From contig JAKSZT010053769.1 of the NCBI GenBank assembly GCA_026826555.1, forward strand, positions 1,029,126 through 1,093,125: a DNA stretch of 64,000 nt. The letters are read 5' to 3'. The notes under the pieces were generated by a model that was given only the letters and a program-made list of their open reading frames with translations, did not search any database and was not told the DNA's origin. Both the position numbers and the translations under genes were made by a program. Numbering within the stretch: position 1 is the stretch's first letter; the number at the start of each line of letters is the position of its first letter. The DNA is from Tolypeutes matacus. Its lineage: Eukaryota; Chordata; Mammalia; Cingulata; Chlamyphoridae. Shown here in pieces: positions 23,005 through 35,439 of the stretch.

Positions 23005-24477
23005 GGCTTTCATTTTCTGTTACTAGATGACAGAAACAGAGACAGTCCCAGACTAGTTAGTTCATTGTCTTGTCATATGTGTAAGTAAATATTGGCGCTC
23101 AGGAAATTTTGAATTCCATTGTCCTGTTGTCCTCTTACTATATTTATCAAACTAGCACTGGGAGCATGATTTTCAATAGTTACTTAATATATTATTAAAG
23201 TGTATCTTGACAAATGATCATATTTGAACAACTTATAACTTTACCCAGTTACAAGACACCAATGCAGAATATACATAGAACAAATAAAAAGATACAGTTG
23301 GAAGGTGAGTTTAAAAGACTTTCCAGAGTTATGTAACATGCTCACTTCTATCACTGAACATGCCTCTGCATATTTGATTGATTCTGTCACCTGACAGTGG
23401 TGGACCCTTGTGCTGAGCAGACTGAGGTGAATCTGAGTAATAAGTTCAAGAAGAAAGTCACCATAGGCTTAACTGTGCCAACTCTAATATTCATTCTGTT
23501 CATATTGTACAGTTATATTTTGCAAGGAAGTAGCTAATTTATACCACAGTCTCTATCTCTTGATTCTCAATTCAAATTCCTGGGTGATAAACCCTCCTGG
23601 AGTTCATCTTTTATGTAATCCTGTGAAACTAAATTTTCAATCCATTCTCAACAAGGAGCTGTCAGGAGCTGAACACAAAATGGTGTCTGACAAATGGTAA
23701 TCAAGAAATTAACTTTGTGTCTCCTCCTTTATGCATCTGGTGATTATCTTTAAAAAATTAGGAAATTCATTTTACAGTATCTGTATTCCTATACCTTATC
23801 AATGGGACACTCATAAGATTAGGTAAAATTAAAGAACATAGGCATCTATGATTTTCTTAGTCTGGGAGGGTCAGTTTTAAGAGTGTTGGGCTTGACACCC
23901 CCCATTACTCACACCCCATCTTTCAAGCTCCAAACACCACCACCTACAACTGAATTTGTCTAAATTTGATTTGGTTCTTTATAGACATGCATCTATTTTC
24001 ATCTTGTTAACTTCACTGTTGATGGTATTTATAACTCTTATTAAAGACCCCCATGATTCTGAATAAAATTAGTATTAGTAGGGTGCTCATTATTATTTTA
24101 AAAGCTCATCTGGCAAATTTTGTCAATCATTAAAACTGTGGACGTCCATGACACTATCCCCAGAGACACCACCTGAATTTTTACCATATTTCTTAGAATG
24201 CTTTGGTCATATATTCATTCTTTTGAAATTTTATATCTAAGTGTTCCCACTTTGCACAACCAACGTCAGTGACTTCTCTGAATCCTAGGATTTAGCACAA
24301 TGAATCTATTTTAAATTTGTTTCATTCCTCCATTTTTAATTTTTTTTTTCTACCAGGAAAGCTCCTTTCCTCAACTCAAATACCAGCCCATGTATTTTCT
24401 CCTCACTAACTACCAAAGCAGAGTTACTCTTTTTGTTATATAATCAGTTAAGTAAGGTGTCACTCCTTATATAATAA
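23005..24477. other. Intergenic, no gene seen
   Basis: AT-rich unassigned sequence with no exon-like or RNA-like feature. Confidence 0.5.
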
Positions 24478-24790
24478 AAACTCTGAGAGCAAGGAACCTA
24501 TCTTATTCAGCTTTATATATATATATATACTTTTTTTTTTTTTTAAGATTTTATTTATTTATTCATTTATCCCCCCCTTGCTGCTTGTGCTCACTGGGTC
24601 AGCTAACCACGCCGTGCGGGCGGGCTTGCCTTCACCAGGAGGCCCCGGGAACCGAACCCGGGGCCTCCCATATGGTAAACAGGAGCCCTACTGATTGAGC
24701 CACAGCCGCTTCCTGTCAGCTTTATATTTTGAGCATCTAGCACAGTGCATAGCTCAGAGACAATGTTCCATATATGTTAAATTAATGAAT
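24478..24790 (+). mobile_element. L2 LINE 3' end, split by a SINE
   Basis: 'gagagcaaggaacctatctt' continues after the SINE as 'gagcatctagcacagtgcat' and '...ttaaattaatgaatag', the L2 3' terminus in sense. The SINE at 24519-24715 cut it at the TCAGCTTTATAT target. Confidence 0.7.
24519..24715 (-). mobile_element. Young tRNA-derived SINE with TSD, antisense
   Basis: Flanked by TCAGCTTTATAT at 24507-24518 and 24716-24727. The minus-strand tRNA-like head retains CpGs and a B-box-like GGTTCGGTTCCCGG, making this among the least decayed SINEs in the window. A poly(A) tail is seen as T14 on the plus strand. Confidence 0.9.
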
Positions 24791-24864
24791 AGACACTCCA
24801 TCCTGGAGGCATTCCAGAGCCAGGTAATCACTATTCTGGAATAACACCTGATTAAGGACTTCTT

Positions 24865-25096
24865 TTTTTATTTATTTATTTTTTATGAGGTTCTGGGACC
24901 AGGAATTGAACCCTGGACCTCATATGTGGGAAGCCAGCACTAGACAACTGAGCCACATTGGCTTCCCTGAATTGGTTGTTTCATTTGTTTGCTTGCTGTT
25001 TGCTTTCTTGTTTTTAGGCGGCACTGGGAACCAAACCCGGGACCTCCCATGTAGGAAGCAGGTGCTCAATCGCTTGAACCACAATTGTTCCCCTGG
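24865..25096 (-). mobile_element. tRNA-derived SINE, dimeric, with TSD, antisense
   Basis: Two minus-strand units (about 24885-24968 and 25018-25093), flanked by GGACTTCTT at 24856-24864 and 25097-25105. The tail is A/T-rich. It lies about 150 bp from the preceding SINE, in the same orientation, as a separate insertion. Confidence 0.88.
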
Positions 25097-25105
25097 GGAC
25101 TTCTT

Positions 25106-25855
25106 AGTGTTACCAGTTTGCTGAGAAGTAGTATTAAAGATCAGGACTAAATTTCTTAGAATTCATCCTGAAGTGGATGAATATGAATCTGCAGAGCATT
25201 CTAATCTATTCTGTTAGACTCCTGTCCTAGTACCACATTGAAGAGCTTTCCTTTCCTCATGGATTCAGTGATAGAGGTTTATAGAAAAGAGTGGATCAAC
25301 TAAATACAGAGCCCCTATTTCTGGCCAGGATCTGACATAGATTATGTTCTGAATAAATACTTGACAATTTAATTGTATTCCTATGAGGTCAACAAGGTGT
25401 CTCATAGTCCTTGATATGACAACAAAATAACACACAAAATACTTGGATGCTCCCGGGGCCACACTTTTTTTTTCCAAACTGCTAAATTGCTACTAAGTGA
25501 TGCATTTAAAAATAGCCGTTTTCTAAAAGAAAAAGAAAGTGTCTTTCTCCTGTAAATCATAGCAGCTAAGATTTTCAGTTCCAAACTCAGATCCTACCAG
25601 CCACTAGTAAAACACTGCTGATAGGTAATTAACACATTGGCTAAACTTGTAAATTTAAGGTAAATCTAGACAATGAGCTTATTACCTTCTGCTGATGTTT
25701 TACTTGTGGCCAACTAGGATCTGAATTCCATCTGGAATTTAAAGACCATAACTATTTATCCAAGTACTGCCAGTACTCAAAACCAACATTGTGTCCAGTG
25801 CAGCAATCACTGTGAAATTTTTTAGAATGTTTGCGGCTCAAAACCTGAAAAGGTG
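25106..25855. other. Intergenic, no gene seen
   Basis: Unassigned AT-rich sequence. Confidence 0.5.
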
Positions 25856-25859
25856 GATG

Positions 25860-25961
25860 AATGCACAACTCTGTGATTATACTAAAAGCCGTTGATTGTA
25901 CACTTTGGATGGATTGTGTGGTATGTGAATATATCTCAATAAAATTGCTTTAAAAAACAAA
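25860..25961 (+). mobile_element. L1 3'-end fragment
   Basis: 'gttgattgtacactttgga' followed by 'gtatgtgaatatatctcaa' and 'taaaattgctttaaaaaa' is the typical 3' terminus of older mammalian L1s. Confidence 0.65.
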
Positions 25962-26993
25962 TCTTGAGGTGGAAGAATCCCAAAATAGTCCTTACAAAGA
26001 AAATAATGACATATCGTATTTCGAGTCCACTGAATAAAACTAAACATGAGATAAAATAGAAAGCTGAAATTTATATCTTGGAGTTGATCTATTATTGCAT
26101 GCCATATTGACCTAGAAAAACTTTATGAAAATGACTAAATTTGTTTAAGTTTAAAAAAAGTCAGTCCTCACCCACTAATGAATTTTCAAACTTGCTTTTC
26201 CTAAATTTATTCCAAGAGACTTTTACTAATTCTTTCCCTGAAGCAATGAAATATGCTGTTAATTTATCAGTGAGAGGCTTTCTGGTATGTAGCAGTTGAG
26301 CTCATTTTAACATACAAGTAAGATTTATAGCCTTCCTTCTTTTTTTTTCCCTTAGCTTTTATAGACTTCACTAACATGAATGGGCAGGGCTTTTATTCGC
26401 AAATGTCTTTCTGTTTCTTCTGTGAAGAATATAGAAGAAATTGGTTGTGACTAATCAGAAGGTGTGTTATCTCCCTGGACAGAGTAAACAAGACATGACA
26501 AAGAGCCTGCTAGGACCAGTCAAACCTATGATGGCAAGAGACACTTCAATTGATTCATGTGGAAGCTCAGAATTCAATCAAAGATGCTTAAGATGTCTTT
26601 CTAATGAACCTGAAGTCCTCAGTGGGAAACTAAAAGTCTTGGGCACACAGTGATATTCTTCCTCTTCTTTCATGTTATAGCCAGGACAGGGAAAAAAAAA
26701 GAGGATATGGGGCAAAGAAAAGCTGCTTGTACAAAAATTTGCCAGGGAACAATATTTGGTTTTCTAGGCAATGGACCATGAAACTGAAAATTGAGTAGAA
26801 GAAAGGAAAAATGTGTGTCAAGACTCATAAAAGGGAAATAAGGAGAAAGAGCTATAAGTTACACAGTAGTCTTTAAGAAGAGTTAAGAAAACATCCTCAA
26901 GGCACAAGTAAGTTACATGAGGAAGTGGCCCAAATGCCCATGGCCCCCACTCTTGCCACATTACTTTTTCTTTCTCAGCCCACAGGTAGGGCC
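25962..26993. other. Intergenic, no gene seen
   Basis: Unassigned sequence. Polypyrimidine runs near 26338-26350 are the only low-complexity feature. Confidence 0.5.
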
Positions 26994-27537
26994 TCTTTTT
27001 TTTTTTTTTTTTTTCCTTCAATTTTTTTTTTATTTTTTAAAAGGTACTTCAATTACATAAATGTTACAGAGAATATATAGGGGATTCCCATATAACCTGC
27101 TCCCCACACCTCCCACATTTTTTCACATTAGCAACAATCATTGCAATTGATAAACATATTTTGGGGTATTACCACTAAGCTTGGATTATAGTTTATATCG
27201 TAGTTTACACTCCCTCCCATTTGACTCTGTAGGTTATGGCCAGATATATAATGGCCTGTATCTGTCATTGTAATGTCATTCAGATGATTCCCAAGTCCCA
27301 AAAATGTCCCCTTATTACACCTGTTTTTCCCTTTCCCTAACCCCAGAGCATCCGTGGGTCATTGCCTCCACAACAATGGTATTTCCTCCATTGCTAGAAT
27401 CACAAGTAGTCTATAGTAGAATACTAGTAAGTTTATTTTAGTCCATAGTTCATTTCGCAATCCTGAGGACTCTGGGATGGTGATACTCACGCCACCATTA
27501 ATTGAGGGGGGTTTTGATCCCATACATCCAATAAAGC
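26994..27537 (-). mobile_element. L1-type 3'-UTR copy, antisense
   Basis: The T-run at 26996-27014 is an antisense A-tail. The rest aligns, reverse complemented, to the 2054-3135 element, including the 'cttactagtattctactata' and 'tcttaattgataaac'-type segments. It ends within the region equivalent to about 2600. More diverged than the 43.6 kb copy. It abuts and may truncate the ERV-L provirus that starts just downstream. Confidence 0.65.
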
Positions 27538-27554
27538 TATGGTCTCTTGGAGAG

Positions 27555-29612
27555 TTCTTGACTGAGGAAGAGAAAACTCAGGCCTGGTTTACAAATGGTT
27601 TTGCATGATATACAGATGCCACCTGAAAGTGGACAGCTGCAGCATTACAGCTCCTTTCTGGGACATTCCTGAAGGACAGTGGTGAAGAGAAATTCTCCCA
27701 GTAAGTGGAACTTTGAGCAGTACACCTGGTTGGCTCTTTTGCCTGGAGGAGTGTGTTTGTATACTGACATATGGACTGTTGCCAATGGTTTGGGTGGATG
27801 GTGAGCAACTTTGAAGGAACATGATTGAAAAATTGGTGACAAAGAGCTTTGGGGAAGAGGTGTGTAGATAGATCTTTTTGGATGAGCAAAAAATATGAAG
27901 ATATTTGTGTTCCAAGTGAATGCTCACCAAAGGGTAACTTCAGCAGTAGAAGATTTTAATAATCAAGTGGATAAGATGACCCATTCTGTGGATACTTGTC
28001 AGTCTTTTTCCCCAACCATTCCCAGGGAAATTCCCCAGTCATTGCCCAATGGGTTTATGAACAAAGTGGCCTTGGTGGTAGGGATGGAGGTTATGCATGG
28101 GCTTAGCAACATGGGCTTCCCCTCATCAAGGACAACCTGGCTATAGCCACTGCTGTGTGCCCAATTTGCCAGCAGCAGAGATCCTCACTCAGGCCTTGAT
28201 ATGGCCTCATTCCCTGAGGTGATCAGCCTGCTACCTGGTAGTAGGTTGATTAGATTGGACCACTTCCATCATGGAAGGGGCAGCGTTTTGTTCTAACTGG
28301 CTTAAACACATACTCTGGATATAGGTTTGCCTTCCCTGCATGCAATGCTTCGCCAAAACTACCATCCATGGACTTAAAAAATGCCTTATGCACCATCATG
28401 GTATTCCACAAAACACTACTTCTGTTCAAGGAACCCACTTCACAGCAAATGAAGTGCAGGAATGGGCACCTGCTCATTGAATTCACTGGTCTTACCATGT
28501 TCCCTATCATCCTGAAGCAGGTGGATTGATAAAATGGTGGAATGGCCATTTGAAGATGCAATTATGGTGCCAATTAGATGACAATACCTTGCAGGACTGG
28601 GGCAGGACTTGTTCTCCAGGAGGCTGTGTATGCTCTAAATCAGCATCCAATCTATGGTGCTGTTTTTCCCATAGTCAAGACTCCTGGGTCCAGGAATGAA
28701 GGGGTGGAAATGGGAGTGGCACAACTTACTATTATCACTAGTGATCCGCTGGAAACATTTCTGTTTCCCGTCCTTGCAACCTTAAGCTCTGCTGGTCTTT
28801 AGATCTTACTTCCAAAAGGAGGAATGCTTCCACCAGTGGACATAAAAATGATTGCATTGAACTGGAAGTTAATACTGCCATCTGATCACTTTGGGCTCCT
28901 CATGCCTCTGAATCAACAGGCAAAGAAGGGAATTACTGTACTGGCTGTGGTGATTGATCTTGACTACCAAATGGAAATAGTACTGCAACTACACAATGGA
29001 GATAAATAATTTTCCTGGAGTGCAGGAGATTCCCTAAGGTGTCTCTTATTACTTCCATGCCCTGTGATTAAAGTCAATGGAAAATGCAACAACCCAATCC
29101 AGGCAAGACTAACAATGGCCGAGAAACTTCAGGAATGAAGTTTTGGGTCACCCCACCAGGTAACAACCACAGCTAGCTGAGATGCTTGTTGAGGGTAAAA
29201 GGAACATGAAATAGATAGCGGAAGAAGATAGTTATAAATACAAGCTATGGCCATGTGACAAGTTACAGAAACAAGAAATGTAATACTCAAAAATATTTCT
29301 TCTTTGTTTCATTATGAGTATGTTTGTGTATGTACATAAAACAATTATCTTTGTTTTCTTCCCTATCATATCTTTTTATCATATGACATGAAGTATTAGC
29401 TTCACATCATAGTATTTAATTTATAGGCTATCAAATTTAAGAGTAAATATTATCCAAGGACATGCACCCTCTTCTTGGGAGAATTAGAATGTATCCAGTT
29501 GTATGCAGGACATTTGAGTATCATTAAGTTAAAATATGACTTATTGTTTTATCTACAGATTAAGCATGACTTAAGGAGATATGTATGGCTGTCAAGTTGA
29601 AAAAGAGTGGAT
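27555..29612 (+). mobile_element. Decayed ERV-L internal region (pol 3' part with dUTPase)
   Basis: Plus-strand remains of class III (ERV-L) retroviral pol. In order, I see RNase H-like coding (about 27555-27960), an integrase zinc-binding region (about 28000-28190), integrase core and C-terminal region (about 28240-28800), and a dUTPase-like segment (about 28800-29010) with its substrate-binding motif region still visible near 28950-28980. Placement of dUTPase after integrase is typical of ERV-L. Stops and frameshifts break every part, and no env is evident. Further 3' sequence runs to a purine tract and then the 3' LTR. The 5' LTR, gag and most of pol are missing, ending at or near the antisense L1. 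Confidence 0.8.
29599..29611 (+). other. Polypurine tract of the ERV-L element
   Basis: A purine-rich run (GAAAAAGAGTGGA, with one T) directly before the LTR start at 29613. This is the usual site of plus-strand priming and confirms that the LTR belongs to the internal sequence on its left. Confidence 0.7.
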
Positions 29613-30309
29613 TGTGATGGTTAAGTTTATGTGTCAACTTGGTCAGGTTTTGGTATCTAGTTGTTTGTCAAGCAAGTGCTGGCCTGATTGTTACTTTGAG
29701 GACATTTCATGGACTTAACTCATCAGTAAATTGACTGCATCTATGGTTGATTACATATACAATAAACTGATGAGACTTGCTTCCACAATGAGAGAAGTCT
29801 CATCCTTTCAGTTGAAGGCATTAAAATGATTTCAGCAGTCAGAAGAGAACATGTCCATCTCTACTTCAGCTAGCCAGCTTCTCCTGGGGAATTCATCAAA
29901 ACCTTCATCAGATAAATTCAACACTGCAGTCTTTGCTCAGGGTTTATAACCACATAATTGTCTATGAGACAGGAGGCCCTATATTTAATCCTATCTTGAA
30001 TACTTAAACTATCTTCCACTAACAATCTCTTATTTTACACCACCTCTCTTATTGGTTTTAAAGTTAGAAAACTTGCTTCTTTGAGAATATGTTTGCCCTG
30101 TGTTCATATAGCAAACTCACAGATAAATTTTTAGACTTAAAAACAAACAAACAAACAAACACCTTCATTGGAGTTCTCAGCTTGCTGCCTGCCTTACGGA
30201 ATTTGGACTTGCCCATCCCCGTAGTTGTGTGAGAAAATTATAAAAATCTCATTATATTTACAGATATCTCCTGTTGGTTCTGTTTCCCTAGAGAACTCTG
30301 ACTAATACA
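29613..30309 (+). mobile_element. ERV-L 3' LTR (MLT2-like), with inserted retroposon
   Basis: Begins TGTGATGGTTAAGTTTATG and ends CTCTGACTAATACA, flanked on the left by a polypurine tract. It is longer than the related solo LTRs at 13818 and 39670 because a 252-bp retroposon sits inside it (29909-30160). Confidence 0.8.
29909..30160 (+). mobile_element. Unidentified retroposon inside the LTR
   Basis: A 252-bp block ending in (AAAC)n, flanked by ACCTTCAT at 29901-29908 and 30161-30168. Removing it restores continuity with the related LTRs. The body has no tRNA-like head and matched no family I know. A truncated mRNA or LINE 3' end is possible. Confidence 0.7.
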
Positions 30310-30524
30310 CCCTGTATTTTCTGATTATAGTGTGCTCTCTTTTCCCCTCAGGTTCTCTATAGGAAATACTTTTGGATTTACAGTATAGATTTTGTGGATT
30401 TTTCTAGTATATAACTAATAGTGAGTAATATATGAGGTCATCCTGGACAAGGCATCATTTGTCATAGTACAGACTATTTCCAAGCCCAGCCTATGGCTAT
30501 AATGTTAAGTAATTAAGCTTTCCA

Positions 30525-32080
30525 TTCATTTACTCATTCTTTTATCTGTTCATTCAAAAAACATTTAGGATCTCTTCTGCATCAAAGAGAGTGCTTGATT
30601 TTATGATGAATAAGACAAAATATATAGTCTTTTTTTTTTTTTTTAAAGAATTTATTTATTTACTTTATCCATTTTAAACCCCCCCTTCCCCATTTGCTGT
30701 TTTGTGTCCATTTGCTGGGCAATTCTCCGTGTCTGTTTCCTGCCATCTCTTCTCATCCTCCTCCTCCAGTCTTCACCAGGATTCGATCCTGGAAAACTCC
30801 CATGTAGGAGAGAGGTATCCTGCTGCCTGCACCACCTCAGCTCCTGGTTTCTGGAGCTTTTTCGGAGCATTTGTCTTGTCTCTCCCCTGTTACGTCATCA
30901 TTCTGCTGCATGGCTCCCGGGGCCCGACAGCTCAGCGTCACACAGAGCCTGGAAGCCCATGCGCCTTCTATATATATTTATTTTATTTTACCGGGAGGTC
31001 CCGGGGATCGAACCCAGGTCCCTCCATATGGCAGACGGACGCCCAACCATTTGAGCCCATCCGCCCCCCAAAATATATAGTCTTGATAATTATAATAAAA
31101 CATTGTGTGCTTTGATAAAACTAGACTTGGCATATTTACTAAAGAAGAATAATTAATTAATCCTGTGGCTATGATCTGAGGGAAAATCTAAAGCGATGTG
31201 AGAAGAAATTTTTGAAAGAAAAGTAGGAATTAGGGGATGCAGTAGTAAAAGTTGCAGGTAGAACACAAAAGATTGAGAAAGAATAGTGTGCATGTAGAAG
31301 GCTCTACCTTGGTTTGTATGACTGGAATAATGGTTGTGTGTGAGTGTGTGTGGTGTGTGTGCATTTGCAATAAAGCTGGTGCCTCTGGAAAGATAGTATA
31401 GGTCAGATAAAGGACTTTGAATAATATTCTAAGAAATTTGATCTGGCTTTTGAAGATTATAGACATTGAAAGATTTTAAAGAGTGGAGAAACATAATTGT
31501 ATTTAAATTTTTTAAAAAATCTTTTAATACAGTTCTAGAGAGTGGATGGAAGGGGAGCAAAAATGCAGGCAAGGAAAGACCGGTTGATAAGTTATTGTCA
31601 GAAGGTGAGATATGATAAGGACCTAAAATAGAACAATGGGAATGGCATGTAGGGATAGATTGTAGAGATGTTGGGAAACTAGGCCTTGGTAATTAATCAA
31701 CAAAGTGATGTAACAAGAGCTACTCTAAGACACTCCCCAAATTTCTGGTTGGGTGACTGGGAAGGGCATGTAGGCTATATGAGGAAGAAAAATGTTTATA
31801 GGGTAAGTTGGGAAGCAGGCACAGTAGAGAAAAGGGCATATTAAAGGATAATTGTTGAGTCTGCTTTGGACATATTAAATTAGAGGTATCATGCAATATC
31901 CAGTTTGAAATGCCTAGTAGTAAGTTCAAAATTAGGTTTTGGAGTTGGAGGTTTAGATTTTTAGAATACATCAGTGTAATGGTGGAGGGCTATGTGGGTC
32001 AAAGAGATAATCCAGAAAGAATGTAGGAAATGATACTAGTTAAAGGCCAAGGATGGTCATCAAAGGCAGAAGAACCCATT
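30525..32080 (-). mobile_element. L2-type LINE, antisense, split by a SINE
   Basis: 'ttcattcaaaaaacattt' and 'gatgaataagacaaa' begin an antisense L2-type 3' end. The long purine-rich stretch 31190-32080 continues it ('gaaagaccggttgataag', 'caatatccagtttgaaatg'). Heavily decayed. The SINE at 30632-31069 interrupts it. Confidence 0.5.
30632..31069 (-). mobile_element. Long dimeric tRNA-derived SINE with 15-bp TSD
   Basis: Flanked by AAAATATATAGTCTT at 30617-30631 and 31070-31084. Minus-strand tRNA-like heads lie at about 30990-31066 and 30770-30845, with a GC-rich linker between them (30850-30965) and an A-tail seen as T15. The perfect TSD and retained CpGs mean a recent insertion. Confidence 0.9.
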
Positions 32081-33430
32081 CAGGGGACTAAGGGGAGTTA
32101 CAAAAAAGGCAGGAGATAGTGATACCTGGTTTTTAAAGACAGCGAACGTAATCAAGTGTTACAGAAAAGAGTTGTTTCTAGGTCCCACTCTAGTCATGCT
32201 GTAACTCAAATTTCAGTGAAGTGTTTTTATCATAACATGACTTCTCTCTGGAGAGGAGAAATTGCCCCTTTTGGTCCGAAGTATCTGGTGCATGGCAAGA
32301 AGATCTGCTCAGTTTTCCTTGGTATAACCTACCCCAACTGTGTTAACGCTACTTGTACTCCAACTCAGGTCCTGTAATTATCCTTCCTGTTCCAGTGAGT
32401 CCTGATCACCTTGTTGATGAGCATTGGCCAGCTACTTTTGTTCTGACTGCTCCACTGCCTGCCCACCATCCATCCACTCTAGTTCCTGCTGAACTGCAAC
32501 GCAACCACGAATCTACCTCATACTGATTTCTATTGTCACCTACAGTTTACAATTTGATGGGAATTATTCTAATGTACTCCAAGTGATCAATGTCTGAGAT
32601 GTTTATTATAGGATTGTTTTGCTCTTTTAACTTTCTGTTTTCAATATTTTGCTCTTTATGACCTGTATTTTGGGTATTTGGTAATAGAAGCCGTGTTGAT
32701 GCACTAGCCTAAATACATATCCTCAAATATATTCAAAGACATTCTACTGAAATAATATGCATAAAAGTGCAGATTTCCTCAGGCTGGGAGCCCAAAACCC
32801 TCAACTACAAGATTTTTCTATCAGAGGGAATTGGTGGATCATACGAAGTAAAGAATTTCACTTAAGACATCCTCCAATTTTCAGGCCCATGTAGTATTTT
32901 ACCATGAATCACAACACTGAATAAATCTTTTAAATAGATCTGTACATCTATACTCTTCTGATATTTAAATCTGAGCCAACATACTACTATTAAGTAGAGC
33001 TTTGGGGGAGGATTTAGAAAAGAACCTCTATTCAAGTTGTTTCACGTCTGGGTAGACTAACATCCACAGCCTCCTTGGGAGTATATTTAAAAACAGTCTC
33101 TCCACACCAGGGTACCACTGTTTCTATTCCAGACCCAGTCTGTCCTCAGAATCTACCCATACACCATTTCTATCTTGGTTTATTTCTTTTTTGTCATTTG
33201 GGAAGCACAAATTTTAAGATTCTTTCATAACGGATGTTAAGATGATAACTTCGTATTCTCCACAGTCAACTCCCTTGTGCTTTTAAAATAGAAAGGAGCC
33301 AATAACACTTGGTACAGGATGGGGAGGGACATAAAACCCAGGACCCTTCTTATAGGCTCTTCCCAGAGGAACTCACAGTTCCTAGAAAATGAGGCTCCAG
33401 GGTCTAATTATGGTCTTTGTTCATCTCTTG
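32081..33430. other. Intergenic, no gene seen
   Basis: Unassigned. The part at 32190-32520 is richer in C but has no sustained frame of protein-like character. Confidence 0.5.
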
Positions 33431-33434
33431 CCTC

Positions 33435-33590
33435 AATTAATTGCATCCTAATTGATCAGCTTGTCTCCACTCTTCATAGCCTCCAATTTATCCCACACAC
33501 ATCTACAAAAGCACATTACTAAAACAAAAATATCACTCTTTACACTTCTGCTTAATAGTCTCTGATGACACATCTTAGCCAAAAGCAGTG
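33435..33590 (+). mobile_element. L2 LINE fragment
   Basis: 'cttgtctccactcttcata' and 'gcttaatagtctctgatga' follow an L2 3' region in sense. Diverged. Confidence 0.45.
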
Positions 33591-33617
33591 TTCCTAAAAC
33601 ATGCCTTATATTAAAAA

Positions 33618-35400
33618 TCACCTGAGTCTTTTAATTTTATTTTATGTATTAAACTAGCACACAGTAAAATTGACTATTTTTTTTCCTTTTGGAATACATT
33701 CTATCAATTTTAGCACATGTTGTGGAGGCAGCACAGTAGCTCTCAAAATGCACAGGCTCCCTGGAACCTATGAATAAGTTACCTTACATGGCAAAAGTGT
33801 CCTTGCAAATGTGATAAGGTTAAGGATTCTGAGTCAGGGAGATTATCTTGGTTTATCCAGGTGGGCCTTAAAAGTGATAGAGGAAGACAGGAAGGGCAGG
33901 GAGATTTGAATATGCTGTCTTTCAAAGTGGAGTGAGGGGCCATAAGATAAAGAGTACAAGCAGTTTCTGGAAGCTGGAAAAGACAAGGAAACAAATTCTC
34001 CCCTAAACTTTCCAAAAAGGAATACGGCCCTATTGATACCTTATTTTTATCTGTGAAGCCCATTTATGACTTCTGACCTCCAAAATTGTAAATTAATAAA
34101 TTTGGGTTGTTTTAAGTCACTAAATATGTGGTTGTTTGTTACAGCAGCAATAGGAAACTAATATACATATACAAATTCATGTAACCACAATCAGGATACA
34201 AAACAGTTCCATGACCCCTAAAATCTCCCTTATGTTATTTCTTTGTAATTACAGGCTCCCCCAACCTTAATATGGCTACAACTGCTCTGTTCTTCATCAA
34301 TGTAGTTCTGTCCTTTGGAGATTGTCATAGAAATGAAACCATTTCTAAGTGATTGGCTTCTTTCACTCAGGATAATGCCCTTGAATCTAAATTGTTGCAT
34401 GTAGCAATTGTATGTTCCTTTCTATTGTAGGTGGTATTCTATTGTATGGATTTGTCATAGTTTGTATCTCCATTTTCCCATTGAAAGATGTTGGTATTGT
34501 TTCCAGTTTTGGGCAATTATGAGTAGAGCTGTTATAAACATTCATGTATTCATTCAGTGGTACCCTGGTGTGTAGAGACAGGTTTTTGCGTGAACATAAG
34601 TTTATATTTCTATAGGGAAACACCCTGCAGTGGAATTGCTTGGTCATATGGTAAGTGTAGTTTTCTTTAGCTTTATAAGAAACTGCCAAACCACTTCCAG
34701 AGTAGCTGAACCACTTGAATTCACACCAGCCAATAAGAATACCAGTTGCTCTGCATCCTCATCACCACTTGGAGATAACAGTATTTTTAATTTAGCTGTT
34801 CTAATAGTGTGTAGCAATATTTTATCATGATTTTAAATTCTGTAAGGAATGATAATGTTGAAATCTTTCATGTGCTTATTTGTCATCTTCATATCTTACT
34901 TGGTGAAGGGTCTATTCAAGTCCTTTGCACATTTGGTTTGATTGCTTATGTTTGAGTTTTGAGAGTTCATTATATATTCTAGATACATGTCTTATGTTGG
35001 ATATGTAATTTGCAAATATTTTCTCCAAATATGTAGCTTGTGTTTCATTCTCTACAGTGTCTTTCACAGAACAGAATTTTAAATTTTGATGAAGCCCAAT
35101 TTATCATTTTTTTTCCCTTTATAGATCATACTTTTGGTGTTATGCCACCTGATTGCAGTTCCTGAAGACTTTTTCCTATGTTTTCTTCTAAAAATTGTAT
35201 AGTCTTAATTTTACATTTAGACTTATAATCCATTTTGAGTTAATTTTTTTTATAAGGTGTGAGGTTTAGGTCAAGGTTTATTTCTTTGCAAATAAATGGG
35301 CAATTGTTCCAACATCATTAGTTGAAAACACTGTCCTTTATCCATTGAATAGTTTTTATGGATCCTTTTTTATAAGCCAAATAACTTATTCCAATCCAGA
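33618..35400 (-). mobile_element. Ancient L1 fragment, antisense, split by an LTR
   Basis: The left part ends at 'ttttagcacatg' (33717) and the right part resumes after 34166 with 'aaattcatgtaaccacaat'. It then runs through 'ttccagttttgggcaatta', 'tggaattgcttggtcatat', 'gaaactgccaaaccacttcc' and 'ttttgagttaat'. All follow the reverse complement of an old mammalian L1 3' region. The LTR at 33718-34166 inserted into it. Confidence 0.75.
33718..34166 (+). mobile_element. MaLR-type solo LTR
   Basis: Starts TGTTGTGG. It holds 'agttaccttacatggcaaaa', 'ggtttatccaggtgggcc', 'gcagtttctggaagctgg' and 'cttctgacctccaaaattg', and ends near 'aataggaaactaata'. This is a recognisable MaLR-type LTR layout. 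It sits inside the antisense L1. Confidence 0.7.
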
Positions 35401-35439
35401 TCTCTATTTTTTAAATTGCCACAAGTGATTTTTGTAATT

